From the NCBI GenBank assembly GCA_973895155.1, contig OZ316893.1, positions 16,988,001-17,052,000 of the forward strand: a stretch of DNA of 64,000 nucleotides. The letters run 5' to 3'. This DNA comes from Marsupella aquatica. Its lineage: Eukaryota; Marchantiophyta. Made by a program: the position numbers and the translations under genes. A model generated the notes under the pieces. The model worked only from the letters and a program-made list of their open reading frames with translations. It searched no databases and was not told where the DNA came from. Positions 47,500 to 59,660 of the stretch are shown here, one piece after another; positions within the stretch are counted from its first letter, which is position 1; each line of letters opens with the position of its first letter.

Positions 47500-50400
47500 T
47501 ATGGTGCGTCCCATGGCTCTCTAAACCCAAGAACCCGCCCTGAACAAGCCGATTCCCACCGGTTTTGCTCTTGCCAAGGCCGGTTCCGCGGCTAAAACTT
47601 CTTCACTAACTTTTTACCCACATATACTGGACAGATCCTTCATCGGCTCATGAGATATGTAGCCGGCATTTTCTAGGCCTCTCCTTACTCTCTTCTATTG
47701 GTTTCCCTTCAAGTATGTTTGGATTCCACCCTTGGAATGATGCCCAATTGGCTTGGGTAGCCGCTAAGATTTCTCTCAGCTCAACACATCCCGCTCTGCC
47801 TACTCCTGATGACTTCACTTACTTCTTTTTTCTCTTGTAGTTGATGTGGGCAATCTTCGCACAAGTTGATGCGACACACAACTAGAAAGATGCCTCATAC
47901 TGACTGAGTTATACCATGCAAACTGCCATATAAAGAGTACTTCTCATACACAAGATCTACAAACTAAGCACGAAGGCCAACTCTATTCAGCTCTTAGGCA
48001 TGAGGAAACATGAATATACACAAGAGTCACTGCAGTACTAACCGAGAGCTTCTCTGACTAATTGATCCCAACCTTGCTAGTGTACCAAAAACTTGCTTAA
48101 GAAGAAGGCCCTCAAGTCCCCGCTGCACAGGTATTTATCCTGGCAGCGCAACTACCTATTTTCTTGCTGCGTAAGCCAAATCTACCTCTAATTGGAATCT
48201 ACCTATGTACAGCGGGGCAAGAGCACAAGTGTTGTTCTTACGAGTGGATCCGCAATCCCACTAATTTAAGTGCCAGGGTCGCTTCTTGGACCTGATCCTA
48301 ATCCTAAATTTGGAGGTCCGCGCCCGCTCTGCCCACTCAAGCCTCCTACCTCCACGTCCGCCCTCCCTAAAAGGGACAGCCCCCCTCCACCGTCATAACA
48401 CGGGTGGCTGGCCCTCAATGGATGCCTCCAATCCTTCCTTGGCGGCCAATGTAGGCATCCCGTTCTCTGACAGGTTACCAGCTCTTGACTGGGTCAACCC
48501 ATTCTCAATGTGATCGGGCCCACCTCCTACCTCGGCTTCTGCTTCTCCAGCTTTTGCTCCCCTGGCTTCCGCTCCCCCGGCTTGTAATAGTGGTGGGTCC
48601 GCCCTGGCAGCTTTGACACTGTCAATCCCGGCATCGGCCATCGTGCCGTAGTGGTCCTCCTCATAGGCTTGTCCTATGAGTCGGGTTGTCTCGTCCTCCC
48701 AAGGTTGCGGTTGATGCCGATCAATGATTGGCAACCTTGAGTCCGTGCCCGTCATGGCCTCACCTAGCTGGTCTTCTTGGCCTACCTCTAAGACTGCCAC
48801 TTTGACAGCCACTACCTCGCATAAGGCTGGTGCAATGCTTTATACCTTAGCCACGGTGGCCTAAGGAACCGTGTTGCTCCCTGACCCGGAAGGTTTTTGC
48901 TTCTTCTTGTCCTTCCCTTCCATGGCAGCCGGTGCCTTCCCCTTGCCACTTTCTTCTGGCAAGGGTGAGGGTACCTTGGCTTGTCTCTCGGTCAGTACCA
49001 CACCCTACAACCTTGTTGCCGCCACCGGGGGTCCACTTGTTGTTGCCTGCCGATTTAACTCCTTGGACAGTTTCTTCAGCCGCTCCGTTTGGTTGTCCGC
49101 TCGCCTTTGCATGTTCTCTAATTTTTGCATGGCGTCCTCCAACTCCTCCAGGGTCTTGTCTAAATCCCCGCAAGCTTCCTCCAACTCCTTCAGGTTTTTG
49201 TCCAACTCCTTCCGGAAGGCCGCCCTCTCCTCTTGGGTTGCTTTTAGCTTTGCGTTGAGCTCATGGACGACATCAAACTCTATCTTATTCATCTTCTTAT
49301 AGGTTTGATTGAGCATGTCATCCTTCTTATGCAGTTTGGCTTGACAGTTGGCCGACAAGGTTTCAAGGTCCTCCTTTAACTTTTTGACGCTCTTGTAGGT
49401 CTCATCTAAGTCGTCCTTTTTCTGATGGAGGGCCTTGCAGAATTCTTTGATCTCCTCCTTTAGTGCCCGCTCCTTCCTCTGTGCCTTGGCCATGGCTTTG
49501 TTGAAGACCATTAGGTGAGCCGCTTTGCGTTTTTGAGCTCCCGCTTCCACTTCTCCTTCTCCTTGAGGGCCTCGGCCAAATGCCCCTGGGTCTAGGCTAG
49601 TTGCCCCTGCATGATGCTTATCTCATGCCTCCTAACCCGCAACTTGTCCTGAGCCTGCTTGACTGCCTTTAGATCTCCAACCTCGGCTTCCTTCTCTCTA
49701 AGCCATCGGATGACCTCCTCCTTCTTCATCCTCTCCAAGGCCAGTGCTTCCTCCAACCGGCTTTTCTCCAACCTCTCGCTATTGAGAAAAGGCCCCGTCT
49801 CTAACTCCTTGCCAAAGACGTTGAGGGAAAGGAATCCGCACATCCTCCCGTACTCTAGGGCTCTAGAACGTGCATAGGTGGAGTGGTTAGGAGATGCTGG
49901 CATCTCCCAACGTGGCCTTTATTCCCAGGTCGCCCTCTGAATCTTGTCAAATGTGGGCAAGGGCCCGACTTGGTCCTCTGCAAGCCGTTGAATGTCCTTT
50001 GGCCATCCTCTGTCGGCAAATCTTTCTCCTTGGCCAGGTTTGCCCTCTCTAGATCTTGGAGTCGCTAATGCAACTCTTGGTCAGCCGGTTTTCTCCCATC
50101 GTAATTTGGCGGAGGGACGTCTTGTGGGGCAGACTCCGGGTTTCTCTGCTATTGCGGGTCCCCATGCACCACTCTTGGAAGTGTGGGAATGAAACGGCCA
50201 CAGGTTTGCACCCCTGGTACCAAATGATCCGACCCATAGCCAAAGTCCTCCTTGTGGTATTCCTCCATGCTCTCCCTTCCGGCCTGGAGTACCGGTGCCT
50301 GCTAATCTTCTCTGGGGCTAGTCGCGAATGGGCATCTTGCCGACAACTATTCATGTGTGTGGGTCTCTCTTCCGTCTCCCACACCCGGCTTCCTCTCTCC

Positions 50401-52168
50401 GCATCATGATTGGGAGCCTTGGGTCCTTGCCCCTCGAGTTTTGGACTTGAGCCTCCCACGTACATCCGCACCCCCGGCTTGTTTTTCGGCCTCCTTTTCT
50501 CTGCGGCCCCGAAAAAGGGATCTGCTCTGGTGGGTCTTGTGGTGCCTCCTTCCCCAACCATGGCCTATACCTGTGCCTGTGCCACAATTACTGGCTTCTC
50601 CTTCTGTAGCATCTGCAAGAGGCTCTACATAGCCAGTTGCTGCATCAGCGTGGGTTCAAGCGTCGGCCAAAAGATTTGTGCTATCGTGGGGCTGTCGGGC
50701 GGTTTGGGCTTCCTTGCTGCCGGCCTCGGCTTTGACTCCTCTTCCGGCGCCCTGGCCTTCAAGGGAAGTACTGGCGCAAAGGTCTGACTCCGGGGATATT
50801 GGCATAACAGCGGCATGTGATAACCAAGTTGGGACACGCTCCCCTGGCCTATCACTTGCTATTCCTCCTTTAAGATTTTCTTCAATTGGGTACTTAGGAG
50901 GTACCCGTTGTAGTCCCGGCTTGGGTCTAGCCTCTCTACTAGATAAACCTGCGCCTTGCCGATCTCCGGTCTCGGCAGGTTGCAATGCATTGTCACCCGC
51001 AAGAAATCAATCATTTCTCCAATGTGCGGGTTGGTGTAGGTGTTTTGAAAGAAGCCATTCTTTGTTGATGGCCCGGGGAACGATCTAAACTCCTTGTCGG
51101 ACAATTTCTTCCGGGTGTCTACCTTGGTCTTGTTGCCCATTGGCAAGCCAAATACTTTGGCAATCACCTTGGGAGTGAGATAGAAGTCCCTCCCATATAT
51201 CTTGGTTGAGTTGGACTCGTGGTCCCATGATCCCATGAATTCCAACAAGTCTGATTCCGGCACCTTCGGCTTCAGCCACGGTAATCTAACAAAGGCTTCC
51301 AAGCCCGATCTAGCCATGAAGCCTTGGTACTTCTTGGTCTGCATTGCTGTAAAACATGCATCCTCATCCTGTGCAAAATGTAATTGCACTGCCGGCGGTA
51401 GGATCGTTGCCCAGCCCTTCCATTTATCATCTTTGGTGGGGATGGCATTGACTGGGTCGACCACTTGTTCCTCGGCTTCCTCCTGCCTCTGTCTCCCTTG
51501 CTTGGCCGGTTTTCTTGATGCCGCCGACCTTGTTCTTTTGGCCGGTGTGGTTTCTTTGTTGTTAGCCATCTTTCTCTTCATTTTGGCCGCTCTTGATGAC
51601 TCCCCCAACACTATTGCTTTTGTCCACGCCTCCGTGCAACCCTTTAGGTCCCAATGTTTGTCATTGCAATTGTTGATGGCCTACCAAATGCCAAAAATTC
51701 TGTTCTCTCAAAATAGTTCAAGATTGTCAAGCTTGTCGGCAATAGGCATCCACAAGAATTTAGCCTTGATGAGCTCTCCTCCTAGGAAGGTAGACTTTTG
51801 CAATTCCCACAACCGAGCAAACTCTTGTCGTTCTTGGGCTGCTCTTTCCAACTCTTCCTCCTTGTAGGTCCTAATGTACTCACTTGCAGCCCATTCGAAT
51901 AGGCATCCCCAGAAATGTGCAGCCTTATTGACGTTGCTCATTCCCTCCTTATGTCGTTGCTTGGTATCTACTTCCGCCCACCATGTTCACCTTTGTAGCT
52001 GACAGTTGTTGGCTTCTCCTTGCAATCCACTTGATCAATGTGCGTGAATGAGCCATCACTCTTGGTGAACCTCCCTTACCCCCCTCCGGCCTGCCGCTGA
52101 TTGTCTTGGTCGCTGATTACCTGCAGCCGCCGATACTTAGCGTGCCCTAACCCTAATCGTGCCCCTTA
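47500..52168 (-). mobile_element. Element C: third copy of the A/B/C family, right end unclear
   Basis: The left end at 47500 reads TATGGTGCGTCCCATGG, one base off the B end TGTGGTGC. Similarity to B runs through the downstream region (47560-48400) and the coding region to about 52165 (CCTAACCCTAAT), then stops. The B-like terminus GCATCACA is absent, so the right side is truncated or rearranged. TGGTC at 47495-47499 recurs at 52245-52249, a possible but unproved duplication. C lacks the 2.3-kb insertion of B. Confidence 0.7.
48393..51941 (-). pseudogene. Coding region of element C (unknown protein with coiled coil)
   Basis: Open stretches 51708-51941, 50859-51611, 50049-50855 (two frames), 49592-49903, 49005-49550 and 48393-48812 match those of A and B. 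Near-identical landmarks are MSNVNKAAHFWGCLFEW, KRTRSAASRKPAKQG, SWDHESNSTKIYGRDF, SFPGPSTKNGF and SRDYNGYLL, then the coiled coil and PQPWEDETTRLIGQAYEED. Frameshifts near 50620 and 49550 and stops break it. Having B and C 5 kb apart and still this alike suggests a family recently active in this genome. Confidence 0.65.
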
Positions 52169-52249
52169 GTGGCCGTTAGTCGCGGAACTCGACTACCTTA
52201 ACACTTAGCTCCGGCGTCGCTGACTCTGACGCCGAGCTCCCTTATGGTC

Positions 52250-53145
52250 CAGGCCCGGATAGGCCATCTCGGGAGGACTTAGCATGGGGAGACTTGTGTG
52301 CAATAAGACGTGGCACTAGCGAGGCAAGGAGCCAAGCTGGGGACACACACTAAGGACTTGGACTAGCTGATAGCTGGTCGGGTCAAAGGGAAATGGGCCG
52401 GGCTCAAGGATGGCCATCCGGACCTCCGGATGGACTTTGAGTTTTGAGGACTTGGGAGTGAGCTCCTCTTGGGCCCAAGGCCAATGGAGTTGACGCCATT
52501 GGCAACGGACGCTTGGGGCGCAAGTTGTGGCTCGATCCGGGTTGGGCCGGTTGGGGGCCCCGAGTGGCGATCAGACTTGAGGGCCTAGGCATGAGCACTG
52601 GGTTGTCCCGGTCACAACGGGCTAAGGCACTCCGCTTGCAGATGCCTATCAAGAAAGTTATGAGCATTGCCAGTTGGTGGCGCACCCATTATGCGCGATG
52701 GGATCCGGGTTGGGGGCCAAATGTTTGGGGACCAAAGCTGGTCCGAGGGTGGCAGGTCTCCAGAAGCATATATGAGGGGAGTGGTGTCTCCCTGGGGCTA
52801 AGGGCGAGCCGAAGCCAAGCCGCGACGGTCGCGACACTAAGGAAACCGCCAAACAGAAATGACGATATCTTCCCAACGGGAAGTCCGTTGGAGGACTTCT
52901 TAGGTGCATTGGAAAGCTCTTGAAGAGGGCTACGCCCTCCTGAGATCAGCTGGGTCTGGGGGTGCTGTGGGTTCTCGTGGTTTACGGGTGTTAGCTTGCC
53001 AGCTTGCCAAATCCTGCCGAACAGCAGCCAAGCCGCGTTCAGTCTCCCAAGGGAGCTTGCGTTGGGGAGGCAAGGCCAAGTAGGTGTGGAGGCTGAGTTC
53101 CAAGCGTGCTCGGCCCCTAGACCATCAGTGGGGCGAACCAGGAGC
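52250..53145. other. No gene supported
   Basis: GC-rich sequence with a 136-residue plus-strand open stretch (52513-52923) that shows no recognisable domain. It lies between element C and the 350-bp dispersed segment. Confidence 0.4.
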
Positions 53146-53492
53146 GGTTGCTAGAGTCGGGGCCATTCTGGTCCCGGCGTGTTGGGACAAGCTTTAGGAC
53201 AAGCTACGCTATTTGGGCCATGAGCATGTCCTGAGGTCAGGGCGGTCAGTTGGTGATGGATAGGTACAAGGGGGAACCCGGGCCGCGCCCAAGGAAGGAG
53301 CTGTTCTGGACGAACAATGGGCGTGGGTTCTGGTTCTGGCTTATGGCATCGGGAGGACCTATCGCTGACCTATTTACCAACGTCTGTTGAGCTTGAGTTA
53401 GGATGCTAGACTTGGCGAGTTCTAGATCTTGAAGGGTTACTTACCAAGGTGCTTGGTTGCTTGTGCAGATAGGGAGGACCGTTGAGTAGCGG
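53146..53492 (+). repeat. 350-bp dispersed segment, copy 2
   Basis: Inverted match of 45334-45684. It lies directly upstream of the EDM2-like exon and ends near an acceptor-like TTGTGCAG (53460-53468). Confidence 0.85.
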
Positions 53493-53511
53493 TCGTATCC
53501 AAATTTTCCAG

Positions 53512-54087
53512 AAGGCAGCTCATTGTTGTGCCATTTGTGACGATGGTGGGAGCTTGGTCATCTGTGAGGGCCCTTGCATGAGGCATTTCCACCTCAACCC
53601 AAAGTCTCACCTTGCTGCAGAAAACAACTATCCAGGGGTGGGCCTCCCGTCAACACACTAGGGAGACTGGATGTGCATTGATTGTTTGGAGAAGCAGGCT
53701 AAGTGTGCACAGTGTGAGAAGTTGGGGTCCTATGAGGGCTCTGTTGATGTTGCACCGGATGTTAGGAAATGTCCAGACCGTTTTTGTGTGAGGTTTTTAT
53801 GTTTTGAGTGTTTGCCTGCTCATGCCACAGCTTGCCCACTTCATAGGTGCAAGGCATGTGGTGAGCATGATGATGAGTACTGGGCTGACATAGTCCACTG
53901 TGCTAGGTGTCCCACTATGTGGCACTATCATTGCTTGAAAGATCGTCAAGCAGAGGGTTATGCTTGTGACAGAGAAATCTATGATCACTCTGCACATGGT
54001 GTTGATCGATGGATATTTTATTGTCATCGCCATGCCATTGATCCTACCTCGCGCACTCCTGTGAGAGATCACATATCTTGGCTGTGA
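53512..54087 (+). pseudogene. EDM2-like PHD-finger fragment with one stop
   Basis: EDM2 and its relatives are plant nuclear chromatin proteins with atypical PHD fingers. The frame opens after an acceptor-like TTTTCCAG at 53511. It shows CAICDDGGSLVICEGPCMRHFH, interrupted by TAG at 53659-53661, then WMCIDCLEKQAKCAQC, CPLHRCKACGEHDDE, HCARCPTMWHYHCL and the family ending YCHRHAIDP...TPVRDHISW. These Cys/His spacings and the PLRDHI-like end fit EDM2-type proteins. The whole protein (usually over 1000 residues, with a methyltransferase-like domain) is absent, so this is a fragment: a decayed gene end or a captured piece. Confidence 0.7.
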
Positions 54088-54109
54088 AGCTGAACATTGT
54101 ACATGCACA

Positions 54110-55170
54110 GGGCACCTGATGTGGATGTACTATTTTTGGAGATTGCAGAGATTCCAATTTTGAACAGGAGTTGGGTAGGCGAGTTTATATAGGGAGCACT
54201 TATCTTGTGCCCTGGCGTTATTGGCTGGGTACATGCCTATAAAAACTTATCCTAAAATTATGTGGTCCAATTGAACTTCTTTTTTTATTTACATTTGTAA
54301 GTCTTGAATTGCTGTTTTCGAACATTTCATCGGATGTATTTCTTACCCCAATTAATTTGGGATATTTCCATATGGAAACCTTATCTTTTCATAAAGACTT
54401 TTGTGATTTTTCTTTTTTAATTTTTGAGTGCATATATGTTCCATACAACCTTCCTTTTTTGAGGAGGGGATTATGCACAACATCGTAAATGTAGAAAATG
54501 TAAAAACCCCCAAATACATTTTTACCATGAAAACAAAATAAAACTGTATCACTAAAGTTTTAACTTCTTTCATGTTTTCCGCCAATTGCATAGCAACCAC
54601 TTGTTGCATGGTCGTTTAACTTCTATTTTTGATTTCAGAGATTCACTTTTCCTTGTCTGTTCCCTAAAAATCACTGAAATTTTTATGTACATTAATGTCC
54701 TGGTTAGAGGCATTATATCTCATAATGTCCTCTCAACAGGACATATCCTATTCTTAAAAGTGTCAAAATTGGATTCAAAAGACCCAAAAATTCCAAAACA
54801 ATTGTTTGAGTCAAGTATTCTCCAAGAGCCAATCAAATGACCCTATGCTTTGTTGCACGTGATGTGCTATTTTTGTGAAAGTGAGACTCCCAAGGCATGA
54901 AGCAAGAGCAGAGGGGGTTGGCCAGGAGGTTGGAGAGTGAAGCCTTTGGACCATGAATCTGGGGGTGTAACCAAAACCTGGGTAGGGTGGAAATGACAAG
55001 GGGGGAGTGGGGTGAGTAAATGCATAGTGACAATGGGGGATGAACTATGCATAGTGACAAAAGATTGACTGCAAGTCTGGGAATAGATGAGCCATCTTGA
55101 ATGCCCCTTCTTTGAATGTTAATAATAAGGATGACAAAGCCTATCATGCGTGCTTATCATTTTGATAGAC
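54110..55170. other. No gene seen
   Basis: AT-rich stretch after the EDM2-like fragment, with no sustained coding frame or RNA gene recognised. It may include the 3' flank of the former gene. Confidence 0.5.
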
Positions 55171-55410
55171 ATATTATTCCATTCTTCTTTGGTGGGGGTC
55201 ATAATTTAGAGGCTTCACTTTAGGAGCCTAGACCCCAACTCTAGCTTCTAATTGCTGACTAATATAGAAATTGAAGGCAATTAGCTTCAGACATTATTTG
55301 ATCCTTCTTTGGTGGGGGTCATAATATAGAGGCTTCACCTTAGGAGCCTAGACCCCAACTCTAGCTTCTAATTGCGACTATTATATAGAGTGAAAGCAAT
55401 TAGCTGAATG
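55171..55410. repeat. Tandem duplication, 120-bp unit x2
   Basis: TTCTTTGGTGGGGGTCATAA ends its core at 55200 and again at 55320, each followed by TTAGGAGCCTAGACCCCAAC. Within each unit the arms GGGGGTC and GACCCC are inverted and could pair. Confidence 0.9.
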
Positions 55411-55679
55411 GGTGTTGACACTCAAACCAGGACATCGAGGAGTAGCTAGTGCTAAGGAGCACCATGGAGCCGGCTAACAGAGGAATACATGGGAGATGCA
55501 TTTTTTTGTTCTTAGCTCTATTCACGTTAACAAAAGGATATTTGGGCTCGTAAAATAAAACCTGAGCCTGATCCAAACCAGTTGGAGACCACGTCATCAC
55601 ATTCCTGGCTGGCCTCGCATTTCATAGAAGGAGTGTGTTTTGGGAAGTCAATCATACAATGGGGACTCCTTCGTAGGAT

Positions 55680-55865
55680 GTGAGGTTTCATTATCCTGAG
55701 GATCCAGGACAGACTGAAAAGCGTTATCCTCCCACATCTTCAAATCAAAGACGGCCACCGGTGGTTGCTATCTATATACCAAGTGGCAATCCTCGAATAT
55801 GCCGAACCAAGCGATCGCTCACAAATCCATACTATTGGCGTTTCCGCTACACACCTCTCACTTGA
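55680..55865 (+). other. Possible terminal exon, unknown product
   Basis: An open stretch follows an acceptor-like TTCGTAG (about 55670-55677) and ends with a stop after RFRYTPLT. The sequence around RPPVVAIYIPSGN looks protein-like, but no family or upstream exon was recognised. It could be chance. Confidence 0.25.
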
Positions 55866-57390
55866 GCAGGCCTGCTGCTGGACATAACCACAGGCCAGAC
55901 TGCGAGTGTGACACGTACAGTCTCAACGTCCCTCGACACAACGGTTGCTGTTGTTCATACCAGCTTGCAAGACTGATCATTGAGGCAGAATCGACTCCGC
56001 AAGTGTCACATTGGTTTCTAGGAGGGCGCAAACACGCTTCTCACCTTGGTGCTGGATCTGCATTAGACTATTCTCTGTGAGGACTAAAATCCATTGCCTC
56101 CTCTTCTCATGGACATTCTCCCTCATCCCATAAACATCTTCTTAAGATGGGATTGTGTATTGGCACCCAAATCTTTCAGCTTCTGTGCGTTTTGTTCATG
56201 CTTCGCCGTTCCCGAGTGAATTCTTGTGTGGGGCTTGTTCTGCATAGAACTAGCTACAGCATTACTCAGTTGAGCTTATTATATGGTTTCAATTCACTCC
56301 AGTCTTCTCGGCCGGTTGGACGGTCAATGCAGTGACATTTTGTTCTCAATCAAGGTTTCCATATCCTTGATATCTTTGTAGCGTGTTTGCTCGCTCCCAG
56401 ATATGAAGTATGATGACGTGACGATTGTCCGCCGATCATTGTAACTGTGGATAATGCATGTGGTAGCTGCCATTCCATAGCTGACTCTTGTCATCGAATG
56501 CCGAATACTTTCTCTTTCAAGGGTTCGGGAAAGTGGCTTGCACAGTCCACAGCTACAGTTTTCAGCTTTGCATTAAAACTTGTAGTGTGGGTAGTTCAAG
56601 ATTGTAATTAGGTGAGAAACTGGTTTGTTTATCTTTTTCTTTCCATCCCTGCAATGCTTCCAATCCTCACCCGTGGCTATGTTTTGGGATGTGAAACGCT
56701 GTATATGCGCTATCTCCTTGAATCCGAATTTTCTGGACAGAAGAGAGCAAACTTGCAATATTAACATTCATTGCTCTCGTCGGACACTCCGTACTCATAT
56801 CTTAGAAGCTTTCCGCCGATTTTTGAATTTGACTTAAAGTCACCACAGAGATCATGGCTGGACTCTTCATCATATTTCTGGTTAGGGTTTCTGTTGTCCC
56901 TCGTACCCACGGCAATGACAAAGTTACTGCTGATTCTCCCCTGCAGCAGTATAGAGAACAATCATCACGTGTAGTGGTACATCATGAGGCTAGGCACAGC
57001 CTAGAGGTACAGTAGCTGGTGATATTTTCTTGTGAGATCTGGTTCCCTTTCATGATACCCTTGCAAAGTAGTAAGCATCCTTGCGCAAAGCACAGCCTCT
57101 TCTATAGCCTATGCGTCACCCTGCCTAACGTAGATTTGTATTGCCAATGGCTAACCTGTACTGCTGTTCTTATGTTCTTTGGGGTGGACATATATAAGCT
57201 AGTTATGACCTTGTTAATGTAAGTGTGCTTTCCTAAATGAGACGTAGTATTTTTTCTTTCTGTTTGAGATCCCTCCTTCTTCCCTTCCTCTCCCCACGAT
57301 CGAATAATTATTATCTGCCTCGGACCTCATTCTACAAACTGACTACCTCGTGTTTATTTAACCTGTGCTGTAATAACCCAGGAGGAAGCA
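55866..57390. other. No gene seen; probable upstream region of the gene at 57391
   Basis: Only short open stretches, none with a recognisable domain. The last few hundred bases should contain the promoter and 5' untranslated region of the next gene; no motif was fixed. Confidence 0.45.
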
Positions 57391-58474
57391 ATGATGCAAG
57401 CGATGCAAGTCTCGTCTCCGCCAGCGGGGAGCAATTTCATGTCGTGGCCTGTGATTCAAAGTGACAGGAGGTCTTCTTGCAGACAGTCATTGATCAGTAC
57501 ACCATATTCACTGACAGTTTGTCAACTCGACAACAGCAAGTCCACTGTTTCATCGTCTGAATCATCTCGAAGGTAGACGAGTCTTTCGTTGGTCTGCCGG
57601 TGGTTGCTTAATGCCATTAATAAGAGTGACGTTAGCCTATAAACCTGGGAGCCTTTTCGACGTGGTCAACTTTTAAAATTTGCCGTTGCAAAATCTCTCA
57701 GCCCCCTTCTGCTGTTGGGATCTATTCTATTTCATTTCTGAGGGCTCGTCATTCTGATTGACTCTCTGTAGCGTCTGATGGTAACCAAAGCCACGCTTGA
57801 GCATACCTCGTGGAGCTGCAGACATAATTTGAATTGGACCCAGATTTCTAGTTCGCACAGCTACTGGGGATGGGATTTAATTTTTATTTTGTTCGCTGCC
57901 GGGAGGTGCATTCATGTTGTGGTTGTCATGTTTGAACACTGAAAGGTTTATACTGTAACGAAAACTGGTTGTGGGAACTTCTGCCTCTGCATACAAATTC
58001 GAATGAACGATTTGGAGTTTTGTCTAGTTCCTTACCATGATTCCTGTGGTCACAAATCAAAGGCTAGCTTGAATTGCCATGTCAGTCACTTTGACCTGTC
58101 TAGGTATCATCATCGAATGCAGGACATGATTCGTCTTTGAAGAGCAGTGATTTCTGTGCAGGAGCTTGATGATTGGAACAATGGTATCACTTACGGGAGC
58201 TACAGCTACAGGCCTAATCACCCAGCCGGACTCTGTTCAGGCAGCAAAGAGGAAACCACCTCCTCCTCCTGAGGAAAAGGCGCCCGAGGATGAAAAGTAC
58301 TTAAGTGCTTATGATGCCAAGGTGCTGGCCAATATACGGAGGAAAGATGCATTGAAGGCACAACTAGAAACACAGAAAGCAAAGGCGAAAACAGTCCGAC
58401 AGCCTGAACAGCCTCCACTGGACATTTTCGGCCAAGCTCCTGCATCAGAATCTGAGACGAGCCAGTTAGAGTAA
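57391..58474 (+). CDS. Small predicted thylakoid-lumen protein with Tat-type signal, two exons
   Basis: Exons 57391-57572 and 58162-58474 (intron 589 bp; donor AAG/GTAGAC, acceptor GTGCAG) join through a split Arg codon and give 164 residues. The first about 58 residues are rich in Ser, Arg and Gln with few acids, like a chloroplast transit peptide. The junction creates SSRRSLMIGTMVSLTG: twin arginines, then a hydrophobic run ending near VQAA, the plan of a thylakoid Tat lumen signal. The mature part starts KRKPPPPPEE, is Lys/Glu-rich and probably helical (DAKVLANIRRKDALKAQL). I do not recognise the family by name. Upstream frame is open for ten codons, so an earlier start or exon is possible. 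Confidence 0.7.
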
Positions 58475-59660
58475 CTTTGCGAATTTTTTGTAAGAAAAGA
58501 AACATGTGTTGCAAGGAGAGTAACCTTCTACTTAGAAATCTACTTTTGGACAGACTTCATTTCTGTCCGTGGATAGTTGTCGATCTTATTTGCCCTTAAG
58601 GTATGCGTATGTGCAAAATCTAATAGCCGCCGTTTGTTTGTCCTGCCCAACCATCTTCAGTTTTTTCACCATCTTCATTTTTTTCAGGATGCTCCCACTC
58701 GCGTTAATTTTGTTATTGAAGGATTTTTCAACGAAATTTTGCGTAAACTAGACGTAGCTTCTGGTTTCGCAGGTCATGAAGTAGGTGGTAAAGGAGGAGG
58801 CGCATTTGTTCCCTTCACTGAATTTAAATTATTTGTGTTTCGTTACTTCGACTTGACTTCCTGTTCATTGAAATACCATTATTGGTCCATATCTGTTTGA
58901 CCGCTTAGGGTTTCAAGCGCTTATTTTCTTACGCTAAAACGAGGCCATATTCTAGTGTGTTTTCCCTTTTGGGGATTCAAGGAGCTTTGTGATTCTATGT
59001 TCTCTCATAAGTAGATTGTGAAAAGTTTCATGACATATAAAGAAGGCTTAAGTTAGTGAAATTTATTACATATACAGAGCGCCGGTTGAGGAAACAAATG
59101 TTTTGCTTTGATAATCCTGGTATCACCAGCGTGGATAGCTACCCGAAAAGCTGCGATGTACTATGAACCCTTGTGGGAGAGGTTTAATCGAGGCCTGGAA
59201 ACCTAGTGAACGGGTAACCGCCTAACCATTGGTGGAGTCGTTCTCGTACCTCTTATACATCAAACACGACTACATGAGCTACAGTGTGGTGGAATCTGGA
59301 TATACGTATTCCCTTAGCCCGAAGTAAATCCAACTCGTAGCAAACAAATCCAGTAGAGTGAAATCTGGTAGCGACACTTTTCCTCCTGTCCGCTCTAAAA
59401 TTGCTAGCCCATGATCAATCTAGGTGCTAACCTTTGACAAATGGTCGAGCATGAGATGGATACAGCCAACATTTTAGACATGATACATGGGTTTAGGGTT
59501 TAGGGCCGAGAAGTGTCATCTTACCGAGAAGCTTCAATTCATTATCACAAATAGTTTAATCATCAGGGATCACTCAACCCACTGGACTGCCCCGGAATAT
59601 GAAGAGGCCTAATCAAGTATTGAAATTCTCGCTAAGGTACTTGGAGAGATACCACTCGTA
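58475..59660. other. Intergenic region between converging genes
   Basis: Holds the 3' ends of the plus-strand thylakoid gene and the minus-strand PPR gene. It includes two adjoining TTTAGGG-type units at 59489-59505. An exon-like open stretch near 58687-58860 has an acceptor-like TTTTTTTCAG but no recognisable family. Confidence 0.45.

Noticed and set aside
47495-52249. TGGTC pair as the target duplication of element C
   Set aside because: The right-hand copy does not follow a CA end and similarity to B stops about 80 bp earlier; a five-base match can be chance.
52513-52923. 136-residue plus-strand frame as a gene
   Set aside because: Gly/Trp/Arg-rich from GC-rich DNA, no recognisable domain and overlapping frames on the other strand.
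59489-59505. Second interstitial telomere site
   Set aside because: Only about two units, common by chance or in plant promoters (telo-box); recorded in the intergenic entry only.
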